From positions 98,149 through 162,148 of the forward strand of contig CABYTO010000001.1 of the NCBI GenBank assembly GCA_902521995.1: DNA of 64,000 nt, in the 5' to 3' direction. The position numbers and the translations under genes were made by a program. Shown in pieces: positions 1 through 7,876 of this stretch (position 1 is its first letter; every line of letters begins with the position of its first letter). The notes under the pieces were generated by a model. It was not told the DNA's origin. It saw only the letters and a program-made list of their open reading frames with translations, and searched no databases. Origin of the DNA: an uncultured Prochlorococcus sp. (GTDB taxonomy: Bacteria > Cyanobacteriota > Cyanobacteriia > PCC-6307 > Cyanobiaceae).

Positions 1-26
1 CTTTTTATGAGAGGAAATGGGTTAAT

Positions 27-539
27 TTAATCAAAAAATAACAAACTAACCACTTTGCCCATTTCTTCAGCACATCTACAACTATTTAGCAAAGTTTCAC
101 TATCGTGAAAGGCAAAGCATATTAATTGATCGCACCTAGTAATAATTTCTTGATTACAAAGACTACTTGCAAGTGGCAAAGGTAATTCATCATTTTCACT
201 TTTTTCAACCAAATGCATAACCCTCTCAAGTTGGTCCTTTATTTCAGGAATTTGTCTATCAAGACTTTGTGGTAATAAAACAGTTAATAATGATGGATTA
301 ATATCTAAGACAGCTCGAATAACAGCTGCATTGACACCTTGAGATCCAGATGTAAGGATATTATGTCCTTCCTCTGCTAACGACCTTGCTATCAACTCAA
401 TTAAGTGGATATCTACAACCGGTACATGTCTACTACCTAAAAAAGCAATTCTCCTTTTCCCATTATCTTGGAGTTTTGCAAGTTCTTGAGCTAAGGCATC
501 AATACCTTCAGTTGCTGGTAGATCTAAAGAGCGACTCAA
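27..539 (-). CDS. DprA/LOG-like Rossmann-fold protein
   Basis: This 170-residue protein has a nucleotide-binding Rossmann look. A GSRHVP segment near residues 35-40 and a TSGSQGVNAAV segment near 64-73 resemble the SMF/DprA and lysine-decarboxylase-like (LOG) folds. Cyanobacterial homologues are commonly labelled 'DNA recombination-mediator protein A', but it is much shorter than true DprA and has no visible DNA-binding extension. The exact substrate is therefore unknown. It sits 25 nt downstream of the BioD-like/DRTGG gene on the same strand, so the two are probably co-transcribed. The fold is reasonably supported; the function is not. Confidence 0.7.
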   Translation of the reverse strand: MSRSLDLPATEGIDALAQELAKLQDNGKRRIAFLGSRHVPVVDIHLIELIARSLAEEGHNILTSGSQGVNAAVIRAVLDINPSLLTVLLPQSLDRQIPEIKDQLERVMHLVEKSENDELPLPLASSLCNQEIITRCDQLICFAFHDSETLLNSCRCAEEMGKVVSLLFFD

Positions 540-564
540 AATAATAAAGTTCCTATATTTGAAA

Positions 565-1674
565 TTAGCATTTATCTGAAAAATTGCAGGGAAAATCTAT
601 CTTTTCGAGAATTCTTTTTAGATTTACATGCTCTTGAACTAATTGAATAGCATAAGAAGCTTTAATTGATTCATGTATTCTGACATGACCAAAAGCTTGT
701 TCAATAATTTCCACGGAGGAAAGAGTATCTAATTCCACCTTTAAAATTGGCACCTCTAATTCCTCCGCTCTATGAATCAATTGTGACAAGGGATCTCCTA
801 AACCAGTTAAAATAAGACATTGAGTCGAAGCTTCCAAAGCAGCAAGTTGGATATCAGTTCTATCAGCTCCAGTAACTACAGCCATATTTCGTCTTCTCCT
901 GAAAAATTCCATTGCAGAATTTACCCCCATTGCACCAATGCTTAATGTTTCAACAAGCAATTGATCTTTTTCAGGGCAACAAATTACTTGGGCATCTAGT
1001 CTTCTTACAAGCTCGCCTACGGTGACGCTTCTAAGAAGCGGTGATTTAGGCATCACTCCAAACACTTCAATATCCAAATCTTTAAGGGAGGGTATTATTT
1101 CATTTTTTACTTTTTCGAGTTCTTGCGGCAAAACTCCATTTAGTACAACTCCAGCCAATTTCTCACCTAATTGTTTTTTCGCATCAAGCAATGCATCCAC
1201 ACTTTTACAATCTTCCCATAAATTCACAATTAAAACTTTCGCATCTAAATCCTCAGCTAGTTGTGGAAGACTTAAGCCATAAATCATACCCTCATGAAGA
1301 CTTCCTGCTGCCTCTAAAATGTTAAGACCTTCAAAATCATCATTAACCAATCCTTCAATCTGATCAAAACCTTTTCCTGGGAGTAAGTCTTTATTGAAGA
1401 TTCTTTTTTCAGCTGAGATATTATCCAATAACCCAACTGAAGAAATTAAATTCTCCTCTTCGATATTTAAGGTTGATCCAATAAACTTAACATCATCATC
1501 TATTAATCCCTCATAAGACATTGAGGGAAGATTTGTAAGTTCAATACAAGTTGCTAAAGGTTTTCCAATGCGTACTTTTTTTTTCTTCTGTAAAAGTTTT
1601 TTTGCTATCCCAAGAACCATTGCAGACTTACCACTAAATGGCTCACATGAGCCAATTAATAATATATCGCTCAT
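565..1674 (-). CDS. BioD-like P-loop / DRTGG-domain protein (phosphotransacetylase-family regulator)
   Basis: This 369-residue protein resembles the N-terminal half of long phosphotransacetylases without the catalytic acyltransferase domain. The N terminus has a BioD/CobQ-like P-loop (GSCEPFSGKSA, residues 8-18). The second half, from about residue 215, matches a DRTGG domain (SVTVGELVRRLDAQVICC, then VVTGADRTDIQ). DRTGG domains are thought to bind nucleotides and sense ligands. With no Pta domain, a direct phosphotransacetylase role is unlikely, and a regulatory or nucleotide-binding role is inferred. It lies upstream of the DprA/LOG-like gene in a likely two-gene operon. The ATG start sits just before the P-loop strand, as expected. 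Confidence 0.75.
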   Translation of the reverse strand: MSDILLIGSCEPFSGKSAMVLGIAKKLLQKKKKVRIGKPLATCIELTNLPSMSYEGLIDDDVKFIGSTLNIEEENLISSVGLLDNISAEKRIFNKDLLPGKGFDQIEGLVNDDFEGLNILEAAGSLHEGMIYGLSLPQLAEDLDAKVLIVNLWEDCKSVDALLDAKKQLGEKLAGVVLNGVLPQELEKVKNEIIPSLKDLDIEVFGVMPKSPLLRSVTVGELVRRLDAQVICCPEKDQLLVETLSIGAMGVNSAMEFFRRRRNMAVVTGADRTDIQLAALEASTQCLILTGLGDPLSQLIHRAEELEVPILKVELDTLSSVEIIEQAFGHVRIHESIKASYAIQLVQEHVNLKRILEKIDFPCNFSDKC

Positions 1675-1828
1675 AATTTAGTAAATTATCTATTAATAGG
1701 TTTAAGATAATATTTTTTTCAGAACTAAACAAATATTTATTTATGAGTTTTAATCAAATAAAAAAATAAATAATCTTTTTTTGGTAAATTTATTTTAATT
1801 ATTTGGTATCTCATAAAAATCAAGCAAA

Positions 1829-2548
1829 ATGATAAATTCAACCAAAAACGAAAAAACCATAGGGATTACTGGAGCCTCAGGTGCGCTAGGGAAAGAATTA
1901 ACTAAGTTGTTTCGTCAAAAAGGATATAAAGTGATTGGATTTACTCATAGTAAAACTAATTATGAAATAAATCTTGAATCTCCAAATGAATGGATTAAAT
2001 GGGAATGTGGGAAGGAGTCGTTATTAAAAAAACAATTAGAGAATATAGACATTTTAATTTTGAACCATGGTATCTATGATTTGAGTAGAGAAAATTCTAA
2101 TTATGAAAGCTCAATTGAGATAAATGCATTAAGCAAATTCAAATTTTTAAATTTATTTGAAGATATTGCTCTAAGGAATGATTCACAAATAAAAAAAGAG
2201 ATTTGGATAAATACATCTGAAGCAGAAATATTACCCGCCCTAAATCCTTCATATGAGATTAGTAAATCCCTTATTGGTCAATTAGTTTCTTTCAAAAAAA
2301 ACCTATTGGACAAAAATACAAAGAAAAAATTAATAATAAAAAAAATTATCTTAGGGCCTTTTAAATCAGAATTAAATCCTCTTGGAATAATGAGTCCCAA
2401 ATTTGTTTCTAAAAAAATTTATGATTTAGCCAATTCAAAAAATTATTTAGTAATTATTAGTCCAAACCCTTTGACATATGTACTATTCCCATTGAAAGAA
2501 TTTTTTAATTTTCTTTATTGCCGAATTATCTATAAATATAAATCTTAG
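1829..2548 (+). CDS. short-chain dehydrogenase/reductase
   Basis: This is a 239-residue SDR-family NAD(P)-dependent oxidoreductase. The cofactor motif TGASGALG is at residues 14-21, an NHG (NNAG-equivalent) follows around residue 80, and the YxxxK catalytic pair is seen as SYEISK. The C-terminal part is Lys-rich and diverged, so no substrate can be named. It ends 4 nt from the convergent map gene, and no other gene is in its operon. The family call is firm and the substrate is unknown. Confidence 0.8.
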   Translation: MINSTKNEKTIGITGASGALGKELTKLFRQKGYKVIGFTHSKTNYEINLESPNEWIKWECGKESLLKKQLENIDILILNHGIYDLSRENSNYESSIEINALSKFKFLNLFEDIALRNDSQIKKEIWINTSEAEILPALNPSYEISKSLIGQLVSFKKNLLDKNTKKKLIIKKIILGPFKSELNPLGIMSPKFVSKKIYDLANSKNYLVIISPNPLTYVLFPLKEFFNFLYCRIIYKYKS

Positions 2549-2552
2549 CGCC

Positions 2553-3392
2553 TTAAAAATCTCGATCTGTCAATATTTCAATGCCATCTTTTAAAACAAC
2601 TATTGTATGCTCCCATTGGGCCGATAGTTTTCCATCTTTTGTTATTACGGTCCATCTATCATTTAGTGTTTTGCAAAATTTAGTCCCTTCATTAACAATC
2701 GGTTCCACCGCTAATGTCATTCCTTCGCGAAGGACGACGTTAGGCAATTCTTTGGTCCGAAAATTAAATACTGATGGTTCTTCATGAAGATTTCGTCCCA
2801 CTCCATGACCTGTATAGTCTTCTACAACACTAAAGCCATTTTTTACAACAACGTCTTCAATTTCCCCAGCCACATCTAGAAGTGTATTCCCTGCCTTGAT
2901 TTTCGAAAGCCCCGCATACAATGCTTTAAAAGCAATATCACTAAGTTTTTGAGCCTTTGGACTAACTTCTCCTACACAAATTGATATACAACTGTCTCCA
3001 TGGAAACCATCTAAATATGCCCCTGTATCAATTTTTACCAAGTCACCATTTTTAATTATTTTATTTTTACTTGGAATACCGTGGACAACCTCATTATTAA
3101 TACTAGAACAAATACTAGAAGGGAATCCATGGTAGCCCTTGAAACTTGGCACAGCTCCAAAACTTTTTATCCTCTTTTCTGCGAAATCATCTAAATCTTT
3201 TGTACTCATTCCAGGTTTAATTAAGTCATTAATTTCTCTCAAAACAGTAGCTACAATTCTGCTAGATTTTTTCATCAAATTTATTTCCCGTGAAGACTTT
3301 ATTTCGATTCCTCTTCTCCTCTCAATAAAAGGAACTTGATCATTAGCTTTTGAATTATTTTTATTTAACAAAAGATCTGCAAAATGTCTCAT
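2553..3392 (-). CDS. map: methionine aminopeptidase, type I
   Basis: Removes the initiator methionine from nascent proteins. The pita-bread metallopeptidase signatures are all visible: HGFPSSICSS, the metal-binding aspartates in IDTGAYLDGFHGDSC, the histidine in YTGHGVGR, and glutamates in AVEPIV and QWEHT. At 279 residues it is slightly longer than the approximately 264-residue E. coli enzyme because of a polar N-terminal stretch of about 25 residues (NKNNSKANDQ). It is convergent with the SDR gene and transcribed alone. Identification is secure. Confidence 0.96.
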   Translation of the reverse strand: MRHFADLLLNKNNSKANDQVPFIERRRGIEIKSSREINLMKKSSRIVATVLREINDLIKPGMSTKDLDDFAEKRIKSFGAVPSFKGYHGFPSSICSSINNEVVHGIPSKNKIIKNGDLVKIDTGAYLDGFHGDSCISICVGEVSPKAQKLSDIAFKALYAGLSKIKAGNTLLDVAGEIEDVVVKNGFSVVEDYTGHGVGRNLHEEPSVFNFRTKELPNVVLREGMTLAVEPIVNEGTKFCKTLNDRWTVITKDGKLSAQWEHTIVVLKDGIEILTDRDF

Positions 3393-3487
3393 TGGAATAA
3401 ATAATAGTAATAGGTAAATATCTTCAAAATAGCCTTTATGATCTTGGCTATCTTAAATCTATCAATAACAATGGGGAAGAAACGAAA

Positions 3488-3796
3488 ATGAAAACTTTAT
3501 TTAATTCTAGGCAATTTCATAAGGCTTTGGCGCCTTGGATTTTTCTTCCATTATTTATATCTTCAATTACTGGTCTTCTTTATAGGGTTTCAAAAGATTT
3601 ACTGGGATACTCTAGAGAACAAGTTCATTGGTTAATGTCTCTCCATGAGGGCGAATGGCTTGGAAATAATGGAGAACTTATATACGTAATATTAAATTCA
3701 CTTGGAGTTTTATGGATGCTCGTCACAGGATTCCAAATGTTTTCAAAAACAATTTCATTTACCAAAAAGGTTACTAAAGGCGAGTCAAAAGGTTAA
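3488..3796 (+). CDS. small membrane protein, PepSY-associated-like
   Basis: This 102-residue protein has two predicted membrane segments (around [20 protein letters not shown] and [17 protein letters not shown]). The [20 protein letters not shown] start resembles the first helix of PepSY-associated TM proteins, which typically begin RxxHxxxG. The intervening loop is hydrophilic. A GGGGAAG-like ribosome site lies upstream of the ATG. It precedes rplS by 23 nt on the same strand, so co-transcription is likely. Function is unknown. Confidence 0.7.
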   Translation: MKTLFNSRQFHKALAPWIFLPLFISSITGLLYRVSKDLLGYSREQVHWLMSLHEGEWLGNNGELIYVILNSLGVLWMLVTGFQMFSKTISFTKKVTKGESKG

Positions 3797-3819
3797 GATA
3801 TAGAACTTGTAGGACAATA

Positions 3820-4299
3820 ATGACCAAAATGGCAAAAGAGAAACAAGAGAAGGATTTAGAAACCGGTATTAAAGCTGACGCATCAGTTGATGTACCAGTT
3901 GAACAAAAAGAAAAAAATACGGTTTCTGAGACTACGCAAACCTTAAGCGCATCAAATCTTATTAAGGAATTTGAGAACGAACAATTAAAAAAAGAATTAC
4001 CTGAAATATATGTTGGGGACACTGTTAAAGTTGGAGTGAAAATTACAGAAGGTAATAAAGAAAGAGTCCAACCTTATGAAGGCGTTGTCATAGCAAAAAG
4101 ACATGGAGGAATTAACCAGACTATTACAGTTAGAAGAATTTTTCAGGGCATAGGTGTTGAAAGAGTATTTATGCTACATAGTCCACAGGTTGCCTCTCTA
4201 AAAGTTGAACGTAGAGGTAAAGTAAGAAGAGCTAAGTTATTCTATCTGAGAGATAGGGTAGGAAAAGCTACTCGCGTAAAACAACGCTTTGATCGATAA
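3820..4299 (+). CDS. rplS: 50S ribosomal protein L19
   Basis: L19 sits at the 30S-50S interface of the ribosome. The C-terminal 120 residues are typical: [51 protein letters not shown], and a basic [14 protein letters not shown] tail. The first 40 residues or so ([13 protein letters not shown]...) are an acidic and basic extension absent from E. coli L19. An AGGA ribosome site precedes the ATG at 3820; a second ATG three codons on is a possible alternative start. tRNA-Trp follows closely downstream, starting a cluster of translation genes. Confidence 0.97.
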   Translation: MTKMAKEKQEKDLETGIKADASVDVPVEQKEKNTVSETTQTLSASNLIKEFENEQLKKELPEIYVGDTVKVGVKITEGNKERVQPYEGVVIAKRHGGINQTITVRRIFQGIGVERVFMLHSPQVASLKVERRGKVRRAKLFYLRDRVGKATRVKQRFDR

Positions 4300-4337
4300 A
4301 GTTGTAAATTAATCAACTTATTGGTCACAAAGACGCT

Positions 4338-4343
4338 TATAAT
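4338..4343 (+). promoter_or_regulatory. -10 box of tRNA-Trp
   Basis: A perfect TATAAT lies 9 nt before the first base of tRNA-Trp, at the spacing expected for transcription starting at or just ahead of the tRNA. No convincing -35 hexamer is visible. Such lone -10 elements are common in Prochlorococcus. Confidence 0.6.
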
Positions 4344-4352
4344 TATTTAAAT

Positions 4353-4425
4353 GCGTCGTTAGTTCAGTTGGTAGAACGCAGGTCTCCAAAACCTGATGTC
4401 GGGGGTTCAAGTCCTCCACGACGCG
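4353..4425 (+). tRNA. tRNA-Trp (CCA)
   Basis: A 73-nt cloverleaf. The acceptor stem GCGTCGT pairs with ACGACGC and is followed by a G discriminator. The anticodon stem CAGGT/ACCTG encloses the loop CTCCAAA, which gives anticodon CCA (Trp). The T-loop GGTTCAAGTCC is normal. The 3' CCA is not encoded. It lies between rplS and the hyper-conserved protein gene. Confidence 0.97.
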
Positions 4426-4460
4426 TTTGATCAACAATATGCAAATCATTTTTTCATAAG

Positions 4461-4655
4461 ATGGAGTTAGATCTTCAACCTGGGGACGTAGTTAAAGTCC
4501 TCGAATCAGCAGCATTAGGATGGGTTCGTGCAAGAGTTATCAGAGTTAAGTCTGGTGGGAGAGTTGTCGTACAAAGTGACCAAGGCAGAGAATTTACTGC
4601 TAGAGGCAATCAAGTTAGGTTGATAGAACCTGCTGGTTTTAGACCTCAAAAATAA
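4461..4655 (+). CDS. hyper-conserved small protein of marine picocyanobacteria (Hcp)
   Basis: This 64-residue protein (MELDLQPGDVVKVLESAALG..., ending EPAGFRPQK) is small, basic in the middle and beta-rich, with a KOW/SH3-like feel (GDVVKV...GWVRARVIRVKSGGRVVVQ). From memory, Prochlorococcus and marine Synechococcus carry a nearly invariant protein of this size beside rplS, tRNA genes and gltX, and an association with translation has been proposed. That neighbourhood is seen here exactly. The molecular role is not established. The ATG at 4461 is the only sensible start. Confidence 0.8.
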   Translation: MELDLQPGDVVKVLESAALGWVRARVIRVKSGGRVVVQSDQGREFTARGNQVRLIEPAGFRPQK

Positions 4656-4750
4656 ATAGTTGTTTACACTAAGGCAGTTAAAAAACTGATTATTTCTGTA
4701 AATCCTCAAATTAATAAATTTTTTTTATTACAACCCCATAAATTAAGTAT

Positions 4751-4756
4751 TATGAT
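4751..4756 (+). promoter_or_regulatory. -10 box upstream of tRNA-Asp
   Basis: TATGAT lies about 48 nt before the tRNA-Asp 5' end, within an AT-rich spacer. It would give a short leader before the tRNA and may also drive gltX, which follows the tRNA directly. This is inferred from the hexamer alone. Confidence 0.4.
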
Positions 4757-4804
4757 CTGATAATTTTAAGAATGAAGTTCTAAATAAATTTAGAACAAAA
4801 CTCT

Positions 4805-4878
4805 GGGACCGTAGTTCAACTGGTTAGAGCACCGCCCTGTCACGGCGGAAGTTGCGGGTTCGAATCCCGTCGGTCCCG
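4805..4878 (+). tRNA. tRNA-Asp (GTC)
   Basis: A 74-nt cloverleaf. The acceptor GGGACCG pairs with CGGTCCC, with discriminator G. The anticodon stem CCGCC/GGCGG encloses loop CTGTCAC, which gives anticodon GTC (Asp). The T-arm GCGGGTTCGAATCCCGT is normal. The 3' CCA is not encoded. It ends only 17 nt before the gltX start codon. Confidence 0.97.
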
Positions 4879-4895
4879 TTTTTTCTAAAAGAAAT

Positions 4896-6326
4896 TTGGA
4901 AAAACGTTTAAGACTAGCACCGAGTCCAACGGGTTTATTTCATATTGGGACAGCGCGAACAGCACTATTCAATTGGTTGTATGCACAAAAAATAGGTGGA
5001 AAATTTCTTATCAGAATAGAAGATACAGATTTTCTTCGGTCTAAATCTGAATATACAAAAAATATATTAGAGGGCTTGAAATGGCTTGGACTTAAATGGG
5101 ATGAAGAACCTATAAAGCAAAGTGAAAGAATTTTGATTCACAAAAGTCATATCAAAAAACTATTGGAATGTGGAGCTGCATATAGGTGCTTTACATCAGA
5201 AGATGAAATATCTGAATTAAGAGAAGAACAAAAAAAGAAAGGATTACCTCCAAAGCATGACAATAGACACAGAAGTCTTTCAAAAGAAGAAATAGAAACA
5301 TTCATATCCCAAGGCCGGACTTCAGTAATAAGATTTAAGATTGATGAAAAAATTGATATTAAATGGGTAGATCAGATAAGAGGCGAAATCAAATGGCAAG
5401 GGAAGGATTTGGGCGGCGATTTAGTTTTATCAAGAAGGGCTAAGGGATATGAGATTGGTGATCCTTTGTATAATCTTGCAGTTGTAGTTGATGATAATTT
5501 CATGAATATTACTCACGTTGTAAGGGGTGAAGACCATATCTCAAACACTGCAAAACAAATATTGATCTATAAAGCATTAAATTTTAATTTGCCAACTTTT
5601 TCGCATACACCGTTAATACTAAATAGCGAAGGGAAAAAATTATCTAAGAGAGATTGCGTTACTTCAATCGACGAATTTAGAGAAATGGGATATTTACCTG
5701 AGGCCCTATCGAACTATATGGCATTTTTAGGTTGGTCTCCAAAATCTGCCGACAGAGAAATACTTTCACTTGAAGAGATATCTGAAATTTTTGACTTATC
5801 AGAAATAAATAAAGCTGGTGCAAAATTTAGTTGGGAAAAACTCAACTGGATTAATTCTCAATATATAAAAAATATGGAATCAATCAAGTTAATTGAGATC
5901 ATGAGAAAATACTGGGATGACAATGGTTGGGAGCCGCCATCTCAAGAATGGGCAAATAAATTAGCAATTTTGATTAAAGACTCTATGACTCTTTTAAAAG
6001 ATTCAATTGATCAATCAAAACCATTTTTCTTAATACCTACAATTCAAAAAGAAGGTCAAGATTTTCTTGAAAACCGGGAAAGCAAATTATCTTTAAAACT
6101 AATCTTAAATTATTTAATTGAGCAAAATACTATAAAACTAAATGAAGAGAAAGCTAAAGAAATAATAAACGAAATCTCAAAAAAGCATAATATTAAAAAA
6201 GGGATATTAATGAAATCATTGAGAGTAGCCTTTTTTGGATCTCTCAGTGGTCCAGATTTAATTCAAAGTTGGGAGCTTTTCGCAGAGAGTAAAACTGATA
6301 GAACTCGAATTGAAAGATGTCTTTAA
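4896..6326 (+). CDS. gltX: glutamyl-tRNA synthetase
   Basis: Charges tRNA-Glu. In cyanobacteria the enzyme is usually non-discriminating (it also charges tRNA-Gln) and Glu-tRNA also feeds tetrapyrrole synthesis. The class I motif HIGT is at residues 16-19 of LAPSPTGLFHIGTARTALFN, and the KMSKS-equivalent KLSKR is near residue 250. At 476 residues the length is normal. The start is a TTG placed 17 nt after tRNA-Asp, since no ATG fits the conserved EKRLRLAPSPTG start. The gene probably reads through from the tRNA promoter. It ends 1 nt from the convergent antiporter gene. Confidence 0.96.
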   Translation: MEKRLRLAPSPTGLFHIGTARTALFNWLYAQKIGGKFLIRIEDTDFLRSKSEYTKNILEGLKWLGLKWDEEPIKQSERILIHKSHIKKLLECGAAYRCFTSEDEISELREEQKKKGLPPKHDNRHRSLSKEEIETFISQGRTSVIRFKIDEKIDIKWVDQIRGEIKWQGKDLGGDLVLSRRAKGYEIGDPLYNLAVVVDDNFMNITHVVRGEDHISNTAKQILIYKALNFNLPTFSHTPLILNSEGKKLSKRDCVTSIDEFREMGYLPEALSNYMAFLGWSPKSADREILSLEEISEIFDLSEINKAGAKFSWEKLNWINSQYIKNMESIKLIEIMRKYWDDNGWEPPSQEWANKLAILIKDSMTLLKDSIDQSKPFFLIPTIQKEGQDFLENRESKLSLKLILNYLIEQNTIKLNEEKAKEIINEISKKHNIKKGILMKSLRVAFFGSLSGPDLIQSWELFAESKTDRTRIERCL

Positions 6327-7532
6327 TCAATCAAAATTATTTTTTTGGCCTAATTTAAGTCTATTTACCAAAGGTTTAGCTGAAAGTCCTTGTATTCCTA
6401 CTGTCATCAAAATAGTAAGGAAAACTAAACCTTGTAGACGGCCAGCCCCAAGGATACCAGCCTGCTCTAATCTGATAGAAAAAAGAGAAGCTACAGCTGC
6501 AGTAACAATACCTCTTGGGGCTAACCATGCTAAAAATATTTTTTCTTTTAAGTTCAAGTCTCTCCCTATAGTTGCTATCCAGATAGAAATAGGGCGAACA
6601 ATTACCATCAACATAAAAACGCAAACAACCCCTCCCCAGCCTAGCGGACTTAATTCACCCCAAGAAACGTCAGCGGCCAAAAGAGGGAAAAGAACTGTTA
6701 TTGCTAATTGAGCTAATTCACCTATTAGATTATCCAATCTCTCCTTATCTATAACTTCTCTTTTGCCTACAATAAAACCTGCAGCAACTGAAGCCGGCAA
6801 GCCTGATTCGGGTAAAAAATATTCGCAAATTCCATACACAAGGAAAATAAATCCAAGGGTAACTTGAAGCTCTATACCAAATGAGGCTTCATTCTTTATT
6901 CTTTTTAAAATTTCTGATAGTAACCATCCTGCACTTAATCCGATTAAAACTCCTCCCCCTAATCTTTGCATTAGTGCAATAAATACATCGTTAAACCCAC
7001 GAAGGTCCCCTAAAGTCAATTCTAAAAGAAGCAATGCTAGTACGGCACCAATTGGTTCAAGCAGCAATCCCTCAGCTTTTAAAACTTCCGAGAGTGGGGA
7101 AGCTAATTTTATTTGTTCCACTAATGGAGAGACAACTGTTGGTCCAGTAGCTAGAACTATGGCACTATAAATTCCTGCGACTTGCCATGAAAGGCCAGCC
7201 AGCCAATGAGCAATGAAAATTCCAGCTGATAATGAAATAAAAAGTCTCACCAATGAAATTTTTAAAACAGTATTTCTTACATTCCCCTCAGGCAGTTTTA
7301 AATTTAATCCCCCTTCAAAAAGAACCAAACAGACCAAAAGCCCCACAATAGTTTCAAGCCCTTGCCCGAGATCTAAAGGCTCAACAAGTCCCAATCCTGA
7401 TCTTCCAATTAATAATCCAGAAAGCAATAAAATAACAACACTTGGGAATCCTGTAAAAGAAGAAAATAATCGAGCGCAAGCACCTGCAAATACAGTTATC
7501 CCCCAAAGTAATCCAAGCCTTTCAGGCGTCAT
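6327..7532 (-). CDS. Na+/H+ antiporter, CPA1 (NhaP) type
   Basis: A 401-residue integral membrane protein with about 11-12 hydrophobic helices. The ATGPTVVSPL segment corresponds to the ATDPT ion-binding motif of CPA1 exchangers, with Gly in place of the usual Asp. Its probable job is sodium or pH homeostasis in seawater. It lacks the long cytosolic C-terminal domain found in larger NhaP relatives. It is transcribed alone and convergent with gltX. The family call is sound; ion specificity is inferred. Confidence 0.88.
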   Translation of the reverse strand: MTPERLGLLWGITVFAGACARLFSSFTGFPSVVILLLSGLLIGRSGLGLVEPLDLGQGLETIVGLLVCLVLFEGGLNLKLPEGNVRNTVLKISLVRLFISLSAGIFIAHWLAGLSWQVAGIYSAIVLATGPTVVSPLVEQIKLASPLSEVLKAEGLLLEPIGAVLALLLLELTLGDLRGFNDVFIALMQRLGGGVLIGLSAGWLLSEILKRIKNEASFGIELQVTLGFIFLVYGICEYFLPESGLPASVAAGFIVGKREVIDKERLDNLIGELAQLAITVLFPLLAADVSWGELSPLGWGGVVCVFMLMVIVRPISIWIATIGRDLNLKEKIFLAWLAPRGIVTAAVASLFSIRLEQAGILGAGRLQGLVFLTILMTVGIQGLSAKPLVNRLKLGQKNNFD

Positions 7533-7694
7533 ATAAAATTATAAATAATAAAAACATTCATCATTTTGATTAAATCAATAATCTTATCTCTAGTCCAATA
7601 AAAAAAATACTTTTTAATTTAATTCATTGGCTGAACAAGCATATTTTAAAAAATTCTTTCAAAAATACTTTTAAGAAAATTAATTTTATTTCTG

Positions 7695-7871
7695 TTAAGA
7701 AAACTGACTTATTAAAGCAATAATTATAAAAATAATTCCTATACCAACAGTTGCCATCCTTCCATTCCATATTTCAGCTTGAGGGGTAAAACCTCTTTTC
7801 CACAAATTCAATTCCTCTTTATCAACGAAGTTTTTTGTCTCTTTAATCTCGATTTTAGGTTGTTTGTTCAT
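7695..7871 (-). CDS. hli: high-light-inducible protein (Hli/Scp)
   Basis: A 58-residue ORF absent from the supplied track. After a charged N terminus comes FTPQAEIWNGRMATVG, the chlorophyll-binding ExxNGRxAxxG signature of one-helix LHC-like proteins, followed by one hydrophobic helix (IGIIFIIIALIS). Hli proteins bind chlorophyll and carotenoid near photosystem II under light stress; HL Prochlorococcus carries many copies. The ATG is 5 nt downstream of the tsaD stop on the same strand, so it may be read as an operon tail. Confident from the motif. Confidence 0.93.
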   Translation of the reverse strand: MNKQPKIEIKETKNFVDKEELNLWKRGFTPQAEIWNGRMATVGIGIIFIIIALISQFS

Positions 7872-7876
7872 TGAAA

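Noticed and set aside
4299-4320. AAGTTG/CAACTT stem after rplS as a terminator
   Set aside because: Only 6 bp with a 9-nt loop and no T-run follows, so it is too weak to call.
6310-7536. Plus-strand and minus-strand ORFs inside the antiporter gene
   Set aside because: They are shadows of the CPA1 antiporter, which has clear transmembrane periodicity and motifs.
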